Shown here: in pieces, positions 36,508 to 44,818 of the stretch
Numbering within the stretch: position 1 is the stretch's first letter
How the letters are laid out: every line of letters starts with the position of its first letter
NCBI RefSeq assembly: GCF_003050935.1
Contig: NZ_QAOX01000010.1
Location: 1 to 64,000 of the forward strand
Direction: 5' to 3'
From: Luteibacter sp. OK325
GTDB taxonomy: Bacteria > Pseudomonadota > Gammaproteobacteria > Xanthomonadales > Rhodanobacteraceae
DNA: 64,000 nt
Position numbers and translations under genes: made by a program
The notes under the pieces: model-generated
What the model was told of the DNA's origin: nothing
The model's database searches: none
Seen by the model: only the letters and a program-made list of their open reading frames with translations

Positions 36508-37530
36508 TCACCAAGCCATACTGGGCCATGGGAAATGCTGGTCCTCTGGAGGCTGCGACTTTGCGCAATCGCCAAGTGGGTCAAAGGCACCGCCGAGTGC
36601 GTTCATGCCACCAGACATCATGCCACCGTACGCATCGCCCATGAGGCCAAGCCCTATATCGCCAGCGCCTGCCACCAATGCCTCGCCTGAGATAAGGGGG
36701 ACTATCGCACCCAGACCCGCACCATATCCCGCTCGCTTCCATGTCGGCTTGTTCGACGCATAGTTTCCTGCGGCAGTTCCCAGCGCGCCGGAAGCGCCGC
36801 CCCATAGCGACGTCATGCCAGCCCTGCCCAGCGCGCCACCGATAGCGCCCCCGACATCACCTCCGATTGCCCCTCCGAGCTCGCCCATAACAGCACCTGC
36901 GGCAGGACCAAGTAAACCACCGAGCGCGCCTGTGGCGCCGCCGACAAGGGCGCCTGTCAAGGTGCTGCGTATGTCGCCGCCTGACGAGACATAGCCTGCG
37001 ACACCTCCGATTACCGCGCCAACGACCCCACCCACAAAGCAAGTGAGACAGTGGCCACTAGCGTCCGTGAAATTGGTGGGCGCGCCACCCACGTACTGAT
37101 ATATGTTCGGCTGCCCCGCGAAGATAGCCATCGAGTCTTCGCTCAGAAAACGCCCCTCGGCAGGCAAGTAGTAACGCGACCGGTAGAAATAGAGGTCCTC
37201 ATCATCCATTTCTCGGCCGGCATACAGATATTTGTTCGCCGCCGCGCCTGCGCCACCCGAGGTAACACCGTAGGCGTCATAGCCGATGCGGCCAACGATC
37301 GCCCCCGACCCATCTGTCGTTGCAGTCGTCGACCCAAGTGCATCGCGAAGAAAGTACTGCTCGCCAGCGTCGGATCCGCGCGAAAGCTTCTCGTCGACCG
37401 AGGTGCCCGTGATCATGCGATAGGAGGCATCGGCCACGCCTTCCTCAACCTTACTCAGGCCGTCGTATACGTACAATTTTTCTACGTCGGACTTCTTCGA
37501 CGTCCCGAATCCCTTCCCCGCTCTGTCAGT
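36508..37530 (-). pseudogene. Orphan RHS-repeat C-terminal tip with glycine-rich toxin-like end
   Basis: The frame begins after a stop at 37531-37533 with no proper start codon (the first candidate is a TTG at 37476). It reads KLYVYDGLSKVEEG and then the RHS core signature YFYRSRYYLPAEGRFLSED, which marks the toxin-domain junction. The rest, about 190 residues, is a Gly/Ala-rich variable region (VGGVVGAVIGGVAGYVSSGG) that could insert in membranes. Full RHS proteins exceed 1000 residues, so this is a displaced tip or silent cassette. Confidence 0.8.
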
Positions 37531-37622
37531 TCACTTTCCCGCGTCGCCGGACAGGAGCGCCGCGATTCGCCGCGCGTCATCCGCGGATCCCAGGGCCGAG
37601 GCCCGCCCAGTCTTGAGGCTCC

Positions 37623-37662
37623 CCAGCGGTAGCTCCGGCCATTGGTCATTGCGCCCCGCGGG
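37623..37662 (-). pseudogene. 40-base fragment of an S9 peptidase gene
   Basis: This stretch matches positions about 39083-39120 of the downstream S9 peptidase gene with only about five differences. On the minus strand it still encodes GAMTN and SYRW, as in GAMTNSWSYRW of the intact gene. It is flanked by unrelated sequence, so it looks like a recombination scar. The wider 37531-37784 interval holds nothing else I can name. Confidence 0.6.
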
Positions 37663-37784
37663 ATGACCAAAGCTCAGGTCCGCCCCAAGTCGGATAGATC
37701 ACGTCAAGTCGTTCTGATACTTTCGCAAAAGCGCCATGGGCCGATGCAAGGTGCATCTAGCAGCGAACAGCAGGGGGAATAAGC

Positions 37785-38381
37785 ATGGAAAATCCGTTCT
37801 TGACGCGTTATCTCGTTAGCTCTGAATTACGCGAACTGGGCTTTAAGAGCGTAGGAGAAAAGGTACTCGTCGCCGCAAACTGCACCATCGTCGGCGCCGA
37901 GAACATCGAGATCGGTGACAACGTGAGGATTGATCCTTACACGACCATTACCGCTGGCGGCTCGGGCTGGTTGAAGGTCGGATCGCACGTTCACATCGCG
38001 GGATACGCGTTGCTGTCGGCGGGTGACGGCATCGAGATGGAGGACTTCAGCGGCATATCACAAGGGGTACGGGTCTATAGCCGCACCGACGACTACACCG
38101 GTAAAGCGCTGACGAACCCCACCGTTCCTGCCGAATTCACCCAAGTACGAGGCGGCACAGTACGACTTGGCCGGCACGTCATCATCGGATCGGGGACAGT
38201 GATCCTGCCTCGCCTCACGATCGGTGAGGGAACTTCCGTAGGCGCCCTGTCACTGGTGACAAAATCACTTGAGCCCTGGGGCGTCTATACAGGAATGCCA
38301 GCCACACGCCTCAAGGCTCGCTCTCAGGCACTACTGGAGAAGGAGCAAGCGTTCCTTGCCACACTGCGTCGAGCCCCATGA
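37785..38381 (+). CDS. Hexapeptide-repeat acyltransferase (LbH family)
   Basis: A 198-residue left-handed beta-helix acetyltransferase with repeated [LIV]-G-x4 turns (CTIVGAENIEIGDNVRID, GTVRLGRHVIIGSGTVILP, LTIGEGTSVGALSLVTKSL) and a C-terminal helix. Relatives acetylate sugars during O-antigen or capsule synthesis with acetyl-CoA as donor. It could supply an acetyl-sugar to the nearby glycan genes, but it is not linked to them in an operon. Confidence 0.85.
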   Translation: MENPFLTRYLVSSELRELGFKSVGEKVLVAANCTIVGAENIEIGDNVRIDPYTTITAGGSGWLKVGSHVHIAGYALLSAGDGIEMEDFSGISQGVRVYSRTDDYTGKALTNPTVPAEFTQVRGGTVRLGRHVIIGSGTVILPRLTIGEGTSVGALSLVTKSLEPWGVYTGMPATRLKARSQALLEKEQAFLATLRRAP

Positions 38382-38388
38382 AAGAATG

Positions 38389-38417
38389 CCCCCGAGGCAC
38401 ATGTGCAACCTCGAGGG
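38389..38417 (-). terminator. Hairpin between convergent genes
   Basis: A nine-base stem (CCCTCGAGG / CCTCGGGGG, one mismatch) lies between the acetyltransferase and S9 peptidase stops. On the minus strand it is followed by CATTCTTT, so it probably ends the peptidase transcript. Confidence 0.45.
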
Positions 38418-38444
38418 CCGTTCAGTAACTCGCCGTTTCAGCGC

Positions 38445-40538
38445 TTACTTGGCCTTGGCCTGCGGAGCCGTCCACTCCTTCAACCAGGCATTCACCTCTT
38501 CATGCCACTGCACACTGTTCTGCGGCTTGAGCACCCAGTGATTCTCATCCGGGAAGTGCATCAGCTTGCTCGGAATGCCACGACGCTGCAGCGCCGTGAA
38601 TGCGCCCAGGCCCTGCGTTTCCGGAATGCGGAAGTCCTTGCCACTGTGGATGACCAGCATCGGAACGCGCCAGTCTTTCACGTGGTTGATCGGATTGAAG
38701 CGCTCGTAGTTTTCCGGGTGCTCGTACTGCGTGCCACCGTTCTCTTTCTCTTCGAACCAGAGCTCTTCGGTGTCGTAGTACATGGCGCGTGCGTCGAAGA
38801 CACCGTCGTGGTCGACGAGGCACTTCCAGGGCTGGTTCCACACGCCGGCGATCCAATAGACCATGTAGCCGCCGTAGCTCGCACCGAGGGCACACGCACG
38901 GTCGCCATCGAGGAACTTGTACTTGGAGAGCGCAGCGCTCCAGCCGGCCTTGAGGTCATCCAGCGGCTTGCCACCCCAGTCACCCGATATGGCGTCGGTG
39001 AACTTCTGGCCGTAGCCGGTGGAACCGTGGAAGTTCACCGTGACCACCGCAAAGCCCTGCCCTGCGTAGGTCTGGGCATTCCAGCGGTAGCTCCAGCTAT
39101 TGGTCATCGCGCCCTGCGGACCACCGTGGATGATGAAGGCCACCGGGTAGGTCTTGCCGCGCTTGTAGCCGACTGGCTTGACCACATAGCCCTGTACGTT
39201 GTCGCCGTTCGCACCCTTGAAGGTGAAGAACTCGAAGTCGCCGGTCTGCGCGCTCTTGATGCGCTTGGCGTTGAAGTGCGAGACCTGCTTGAGGCTCTTG
39301 CCCTTGACGTCGGCGGTGTAAAGATCGGCCGGATGCTTCAGGTCATCACGAGTCAGAAGAACCTTGTTGCCACTGATCGAGTAGCCGCTGACGGAGCCAT
39401 CGGTGACCAGCGTGGTCGCCTTGCCCGTCGCCACGTCGATCGCGAACAGCGGATGCTGGCCGTTGTCGTCGGTGGTGGTGTAGAGGGTCTTGCCGTCTGC
39501 CGATACCGTAAGGGTGCCTGCGGATCGATCCCATGAAGGGTCGATCTCATGCTTGGCGCCAGAAGCGATGTCCAAAGCCCAGATACCGAAACGATCGGCT
39601 TCCGAGCCGGGATCCTTCATGGCCGTATAAAAGAGCGTCTTGCCGTCCGGCGACACCACGGGGTTGGCATCCCAGGCCAGGTTATCGGCCGTGAGATTCG
39701 TCGGAGCCGCTGAGCCATCCGAAGGCACACTATAGATATCGAAGTTGGTCGACCAGGGCTCGGTCTTGCCGGCAATGCGTACGTCGAAGTACACGGTCTT
39801 GCCGTCCGGCGAGAAGGTGAACTCGTCTTCGCTGCCGAATGGTTTGCTCGGCACGTCGCCGTCGATGCCCTTGCTCAGGAGCACGGGCTGCGAGGCGTTG
39901 CTAGCGTCGGCAATGTAGAGCTGGTTACGACGGCCATCGGCCCAGGTGTCCCAGTGACGGACGAAGAGTTTGTCGTAGACCGTGCCGGTGGACTTGTCCT
40001 TCTCGCGGCCGTCGAGGCGTTCCTTGGTGCAAGCCAGGTCGGCGCAGTCGGTAAAGACCTCATAGCTCAGCAGCAGCTTCGAGCCGTCCGGCGAGAGCTT
40101 GAACGAGCCGACGTCCAGGGGAGCCGTGGTCACGGCATCGCCAGTCCGCACGGTCAGGGCCAGGCCCTTAGCATTATCTGCGTCGAACGCGCGGTGCCAG
40201 ACCTGGGCCACCCCATCCTTCGCAGCCGTATAGAAGATGGACTTGCCATCCGGCGCCCAGCGCGGCGAGGAACCCTTCTCTACCACCTTGACCGGCTGCG
40301 GCGGTTTGTTGAGGTCCATCACATAAATCGAGGTCACGCCCTTGTTGGCGGCGTAGTCGGTGGCGCGCACGGTAAAGAGTGCGTAGCGCCCGTCCGGCGA
40401 GAGCTGCGGGTCCCCGACACGGTCCATCATGACCAGGTCGCGGATGGAAAAGGGGTGCACGGTGGCGTTGTCTGCGTCAGCAGCCAAAATTGGGCCGGAC
40501 GCAAGCGCGAGGGCCATCGCGGCGAGTAGAAGTTTCAT
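38445..40538 (-). CDS. S9 family prolyl-oligopeptidase-type peptidase
   Basis: A 697-residue exported peptidase. A signal peptide ends at ILAA-DA near residue 20. An N-terminal seven-bladed propeller with PDGK-type repeats (LSPDGRYALFT, WAPDGKSIFYT, VSPDGKTLFYT) guards an alpha/beta-hydrolase domain. The catalytic Ser is in GASYGGYM, the Asp in HSGKDFRIP and the His in DENHWV. Such DPP-like enzymes cleave short peptides in the periplasm. Two cysteines (CADLAC) sit in the propeller. It is monocistronic. Confidence 0.93.
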   Translation of the reverse strand: MKLLLAAMALALASGPILAADADNATVHPFSIRDLVMMDRVGDPQLSPDGRYALFTVRATDYAANKGVTSIYVMDLNKPPQPVKVVEKGSSPRWAPDGKSIFYTAAKDGVAQVWHRAFDADNAKGLALTVRTGDAVTTAPLDVGSFKLSPDGSKLLLSYEVFTDCADLACTKERLDGREKDKSTGTVYDKLFVRHWDTWADGRRNQLYIADASNASQPVLLSKGIDGDVPSKPFGSEDEFTFSPDGKTVYFDVRIAGKTEPWSTNFDIYSVPSDGSAAPTNLTADNLAWDANPVVSPDGKTLFYTAMKDPGSEADRFGIWALDIASGAKHEIDPSWDRSAGTLTVSADGKTLYTTTDDNGQHPLFAIDVATGKATTLVTDGSVSGYSISGNKVLLTRDDLKHPADLYTADVKGKSLKQVSHFNAKRIKSAQTGDFEFFTFKGANGDNVQGYVVKPVGYKRGKTYPVAFIIHGGPQGAMTNSWSYRWNAQTYAGQGFAVVTVNFHGSTGYGQKFTDAISGDWGGKPLDDLKAGWSAALSKYKFLDGDRACALGASYGGYMVYWIAGVWNQPWKCLVDHDGVFDARAMYYDTEELWFEEKENGGTQYEHPENYERFNPINHVKDWRVPMLVIHSGKDFRIPETQGLGAFTALQRRGIPSKLMHFPDENHWVLKPQNSVQWHEEVNAWLKEWTAPQAKAK

Positions 40539-40675
40539 GGGGGGCTCCCTTGGTAATGCCGCTGGGGACGGTACGGCGTGTGGGGCGCCGGTGCAAGCGA
40601 CTCGGGCTGCCAGCTTACGGCCGAGGCGTGTACGATCACGACCCTGACGGCAGTGGGCCGTCTGGAGGGGACAGC

Positions 40676-42034
40676 GTGGGCAAAGCAGCCAGGGACCCGA
40701 CGTGGTGGGTGCTCGTCATCGCCACGGCCGCCGCATTCGTGCTCAGGTATTGGTTTGTATCCACCGCCTGGATCGAGCATCCGGTGCGCGGGGACGCGCT
40801 GGACTACGTGTCCTATGCGGCAAACCTCATTCAGCACCACGTGTTTTCCGTGGCATCCGGCGGGGCGCCGGTCGTCCCGGACAGTTACAGGGACCCTGGG
40901 TATCCGACGTTCCTCGCGCCGTTCCTCGCCCTTATCCAGAACGCCGGCCTCAGGTATCGAACCCTGCAGACCGCCCAGGCATTACTGGGCGCGCTCACAG
41001 TCACAGCATATCTATGCCTCGCACGTCGCTGGCTCAGTATTCCCTGGCTCATCGTCACAGCCGTGCTACTCGCCATCTGGCCCCACTCGATCACTGCGCC
41101 GGCCTATTTGCTCAGCGAAACACTGCTTGGGTTTCTTGTCTCGGTCGCGCTGGCGACGGTCGCCAAGGGCGTTGCCGACGATCGCGCTGGACGGCTTGCC
41201 GCTGGCGGCCTGCTGTTCGGATGCGCCGCGCTGACCAACGCGGTCATGGCACCTTTTCTCCCTGTCGTGGCTGCCGCCGGATACCTGGCGCAACCGGCCC
41301 GGCGTCGGCAATGGATCATTCTTCTCGTCGCGTCGCTGGCGCTTCCGGGGCTGTGGGCGTTGCGAAATGCGGTCTCCGCCGAAGGCCCCGCGGCAAGCCA
41401 ACGTGCCATCACGAACCTCGTGCAAGGTTCCTGGCCCGAGTACCACAGTGCGTGGCTCGACAGCCTCTCGGGTGACCCGGCTGGCGTCGCCATGACTCGC
41501 CGCATCGATCACGAAGTCTCACTGGCCGTTCGTGACCGCGCCGCAGGCATGACTTCGCTCACCAATCGCCTGGGTGCGGAGCCGGGTAGATACGCCGCTT
41601 GGTACGCCTCGAAACCTGCGCTGCTCTGGAGCTGGAGCATGCGCATCGCAAGCGGACATATCTACGTCTTTCCGACCGTCGACTCACCGCTGGAGTCGAA
41701 CGATATAGCCTGGTACACCATGCAGGCTCTCGTGATGGCTAATCCGATCGTCGCGATCCTTGCGTTGCTCGGCTGCGTCGTTGTGATCATCGGTCGCGCC
41801 GATCGCCAGGCAAGCATGACGGCTGTCTTGCTGCTTTACGTTACAGCCGTCTACTCGGTGCTTCAGTCGGAACCACGGTATGCCGTGCCATTTCGAGGAG
41901 CCGAGATCGTCATGGCTGCCCTGGGAGCAGCATGGCTGAGCGCAGGCTTTCTTACCCTCTGGCGCAGGCGACTTGGGCACCTCGCCACTTCCGGAACCTC
42001 ATCCGCCGGGGCTGCCCCGAGGCGATCGGCATGA
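40676..42034 (+). CDS. Membrane glycosyltransferase, GT-C (ArnT/PMT-like), paralog A
   Basis: A 452-residue inner-membrane protein with about ten to eleven helices. After the first helix comes an acidic periplasmic loop GDALDY followed by SYRDPGYPTFLAPF, the layout of lipid-phosphate-sugar-dependent GT-C enzymes. The start is a GTG at 40676 with GGAGGGG just upstream. It overlaps its paralog by four bases (ATGA), and the pair leads into the first pilin gene. I infer transfer of a lipid-linked sugar to pilin or to a glycan. Confidence 0.78.
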   Translation: MGKAARDPTWWVLVIATAAAFVLRYWFVSTAWIEHPVRGDALDYVSYAANLIQHHVFSVASGGAPVVPDSYRDPGYPTFLAPFLALIQNAGLRYRTLQTAQALLGALTVTAYLCLARRWLSIPWLIVTAVLLAIWPHSITAPAYLLSETLLGFLVSVALATVAKGVADDRAGRLAAGGLLFGCAALTNAVMAPFLPVVAAAGYLAQPARRRQWIILLVASLALPGLWALRNAVSAEGPAASQRAITNLVQGSWPEYHSAWLDSLSGDPAGVAMTRRIDHEVSLAVRDRAAGMTSLTNRLGAEPGRYAAWYASKPALLWSWSMRIASGHIYVFPTVDSPLESNDIAWYTMQALVMANPIVAILALLGCVVVIIGRADRQASMTAVLLLYVTAVYSVLQSEPRYAVPFRGAEIVMAALGAAWLSAGFLTLWRRRLGHLATSGTSSAGAAPRRSA

Positions 42035-43404
42035 GTAGACAAAAAAAGCGGACGGCGTGGATCATCCTCGCCTGCACCCTTCTGGCCCTCGCCCTGCGCC
42101 TCTACTTTACAAATGTCGCCATAGTCGACAAACCGATCAGCGGCGATGCGCGCGACTACACCGCCTATGCGTGGAATCTCATCAATCACAGCGTTTTTTC
42201 CAGCGCCGCTCCCTCGCCGGCCAAACCTGTGCCGGATAGCTACCGCGATCCAGGTTATCCCGTTTTTCTTGCCGCAGTCGTCTCGGCCTTCCCCACAGGT
42301 TGGTACGGTGCCGTTCGCTGGATTCAATGCCTGCTAGGCGCCCTGACCGTGCTGGCGTTGCTCGCCGCCGCGAGGGACTGGCTGAGAGACGGCTGGCTGA
42401 TCGCGGCCGGCGTGTTGATGGCGGTATGGCCTCACTGCATCACTATTCCTACCTACATTCTCAGCGAAACGCTGTTCGGGTTTCTTGTCGCCATGGCGCT
42501 TGCCGCCACGAACGAAGCTATCCGACGCACCGATACGCGATGGGCATGCGCGGGGGGCCTCATGTTCGGCGCCGCGGCCCTGACCAATGCCGTGCTGATG
42601 CCGTTCGCACCGATGGTCGCTGCGATTTTCGCGTGGCGCTCGCCTACCGAGCGGCGTCAATGGCTCGCTCTTCTTCTGTGCGCTGTCATGTTGCCAGGGG
42701 CATGGTTGGCAAGGGGCGCAACCATCGATGCCGGCCAATCCGCCGGGCTCCGCGCATCCACGAACTTTGTCCAGGGGTCATGGTCGTCCTACCATGCTGC
42801 GGCGCACGGCGTAGCCGCTGGCGACGAGACCAGCAAGAGGATCATGGGCACGATCGATGGCGAAGTTGCCGAGATGGCCCGGGACCCATCCGCCGGCCTG
42901 CACGCCATTCTGGATCGGCTGCAGGCGACACCGCGAGACTCGATGTCGTGGTACCTGTCCAAGCCAGCACTCTTGTGGAGCTGGAATCTCCAGATCGCCT
43001 CCGGACATATCTATCCGTTTGCGACGTCCCACTCGCCCTTCCAGGTGCGCAACGCGCTCTATGCAATGACCCAGTTGCTGATTGCCATGAACGACTGGAT
43101 GGCCGCCGCCGCACTCGCTGGCTGCCTGGTCGTGGCGTTCCGCGGGGTCGGGGGGACGGCTTCTCTTTCGAGCATGCTGCTGCTCTATGTCACGGCTGTC
43201 TACGGCATTCTCCAGTCCGAACCGCGCTACGTCATCGCCTTCCGCGGAGAGGAAATCTTGCTGGCAGTCCTCGCAGTAGCGACGGCTACAAGGGCGATCT
43301 TCGAACCCAATGGACCTGTCCTAAGGCATTTTCGGAGAACGACGTCACGTTTCGGCAACGAAAAGGCAGGCGGGTTGGCCGATGGTATGGATCGTGCTGA
43401 GTGA
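42031..43404 (+). CDS. Membrane glycosyltransferase, GT-C (ArnT/PMT-like), paralog B
   Basis: A 457-residue paralog of the preceding protein. It has the same first-loop motif (GDARDYTAYAWNL), DSYRDPGYPVFLAA, YILSETLFGFLV, NFVQGSWSSYH and LQSEPRYVIAFRGEE at matching places. The pair is clearly a tandem duplication that has diverged. The start is the ATG at 42031, overlapping the previous stop. Its stop lies 27 bases before the first pilin gene, so co-transcription with that pilin is likely. Confidence 0.78.
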   Translation: MSRQKKRTAWIILACTLLALALRLYFTNVAIVDKPISGDARDYTAYAWNLINHSVFSSAAPSPAKPVPDSYRDPGYPVFLAAVVSAFPTGWYGAVRWIQCLLGALTVLALLAAARDWLRDGWLIAAGVLMAVWPHCITIPTYILSETLFGFLVAMALAATNEAIRRTDTRWACAGGLMFGAAALTNAVLMPFAPMVAAIFAWRSPTERRQWLALLLCAVMLPGAWLARGATIDAGQSAGLRASTNFVQGSWSSYHAAAHGVAAGDETSKRIMGTIDGEVAEMARDPSAGLHAILDRLQATPRDSMSWYLSKPALLWSWNLQIASGHIYPFATSHSPFQVRNALYAMTQLLIAMNDWMAAAALAGCLVVAFRGVGGTASLSSMLLLYVTAVYGILQSEPRYVIAFRGEEILLAVLAVATATRAIFEPNGPVLRHFRRTTSRFGNEKAGGLADGMDRAE

Positions 43405-43431
43405 CAGGAACACTCCGCCAAGAACCCGCCC

Positions 43432-43866
43432 ATGCTTCCGACCAAGCACGCCAACGGCTTCACTTTGATCGAACTCATGATCGTCGTCACGATCATCGCC
43501 ATCCTGGCGGCCATCGCCATCCCTGCTTATCAGGATTATGCGATTCGTGCCCAGGTGTCCGAGGGGATCAATCTCTCCACAGGTGCAAAAACAGCGGTGT
43601 GGGACTTCTTTGCGGATAAAGGTCGCCTTCCGGCGGCGAATGAATCCGCCGGCCTCGCAGCAGAAGGGTCGATCTCCGGAAAATACGTGTCGGGCGTTCG
43701 GGTAACCGATGGCGCGGTCACCGTCTTCTACGACACAACCAACGCCAACGCGCATGTGCAGTCCAGCGCTATCACACTCTCCCCCATCACTGGCCCCGGT
43801 GCCATTGCCTGGGTGTGCAAGGGATCACCCATGGAAAGCCGCTACCTTCCCACGGCTTGCCGATAA
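43432..43866 (+). CDS. Type IV pilin, first copy
   Basis: A 144-residue prepilin. A nine-residue basic leader ends in Gly before the cleavage site ([12 protein letters not shown], Glu at position 5 of the mature protein), followed by the hydrophobic assembly helix. The C-terminal cysteine pair WVCKG...TACR forms the D-region loop. The first 60 residues closely match the second pilin; the rest diverges strongly and the loop is different. Unlike the second copy it has no terminal Ser and no obvious promoter of its own. Confidence 0.93.
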   Translation: MLPTKHANGFTLIELMIVVTIIAILAAIAIPAYQDYAIRAQVSEGINLSTGAKTAVWDFFADKGRLPAANESAGLAAEGSISGKYVSGVRVTDGAVTVFYDTTNANAHVQSSAITLSPITGPGAIAWVCKGSPMESRYLPTACR

Positions 43867-44019
43867 CACAGTAGGAAGTGACGCTAAATGTCACCTTGTG
43901 ACGCGCAGTGTCATGACGCAGCACATTGAATATAGGCGGATTTCTCCTATTGCATGCGAGACGTGACACCCGGCACAATTCCGGCACGCGCAATATGAGG
44001 GAATATGCGCCGTCGGGTA

Positions 44020-44035
44020 TGGCATGCAAGATGCA
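44020..44035 (+). promoter_or_regulatory. Sigma-54 (RpoN) promoter of pilA
   Basis: The sequence TGGCATGCAAGATGCA matches the -24/-12 consensus TGGCACG-N4-TTGCA at all but two positions, with the required spacing between the GG and GC pairs. Pilin promoters of Pseudomonas and Xanthomonas are RpoN/PilR-dependent. It lies about 145 bases before the pilA ATG, in a 312-base gap between the pilin genes. Confidence 0.75.
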
Positions 44036-44178
44036 TTCGACAAACACGAGCTTCCTGGTCGTTCCTGACCACGTGAGTGAGAAAGGGGATCGGGGCCCTT
44101 CCTAGGGGGATCCGGTACCGGGGCTCAGGGGGCACCACAATCGGTTAGCTAACCACCTTTACATAGATAGGAATCGCC

Positions 44179-44619
44179 ATGAAGAACGTGCAGAAGGGCT
44201 TTACCCTGATCGAACTGATGATCGTTGTCGCGATCATCGCCATCCTGGCCGCCATCGCTATCCCGGCTTACCAGGACTACACCATCCGCTCGCAGGTCTC
44301 GGAAGGTCCGGTCCTCGCTGACGGCGCCAAGACGGCCGTTGCCGAGTTCTTCCAGAACACCGGTCGCTTCCCGCCGAACAATGAATCGGCTGGCCTTGCC
44401 TCGGCCGGCAGCATCAGCGGCCAGTACGTCAAGACCATCACGGTTGGTGCCAACACCGGCCTGATCACGGCTGCGTACGGTGGCCCGAAGGCCAGCACCA
44501 AGATCCCGGAGGCTTCGACGCTGGAGCTTTCGCCGATCACGAATGCCGGTTCGATCGCGTGGACCTGCAAGAGCACCACGATCAAGAGCAACTACCTGCC
44601 GTCGAACTGCCGCTCGTAA
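44179..44619 (+). CDS. pilA: Type IV pilin, probable major subunit PilA
   Basis: A 146-residue prepilin with a short leader MKNVQKG and the cleavage/assembly segment [19 protein letters not shown]. The D-region disulfide joins WTCK and NCRS. The own RpoN-type promoter, codon use rich in preferred codons and a strong terminator mark it as the highly expressed major subunit. It ends in a Ser right after the disulfide loop, the site at which TfpO-type enzymes glycosylate some Pseudomonas pilins. Confidence 0.95.
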   Translation: MKNVQKGFTLIELMIVVAIIAILAAIAIPAYQDYTIRSQVSEGPVLADGAKTAVAEFFQNTGRFPPNNESAGLASAGSISGQYVKTITVGANTGLITAAYGGPKASTKIPEASTLELSPITNAGSIAWTCKSTTIKSNYLPSNCRS

Positions 44620-44643
44620 TTCGAGCTGCATGCAGGACAAAAA

Positions 44644-44673
44644 AGGAGCCGCTCACGCGGCTCCTTTTTTTTT
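44644..44673 (+). terminator. Rho-independent terminator after pilA
   Basis: An AGGAGCCGC / GCGGCTCCT stem with a short loop, followed by T9, begins 25 bases after the stop. Confidence 0.93.
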
Positions 44674-44818
44674 GGTCGCGCCTGGCTTCGGAAAGGCGCT
44701 ACCCCTTGGGTATGACAGGGAAGTAGACTAGGCCCGCGCGCCCGGCAAGGTCGCCATCGTCCGCCTTGTTCACCCCGTCGACCGCTACGATGCCTCGGCG
44801 CGCCACCTCGTCAGGCCA

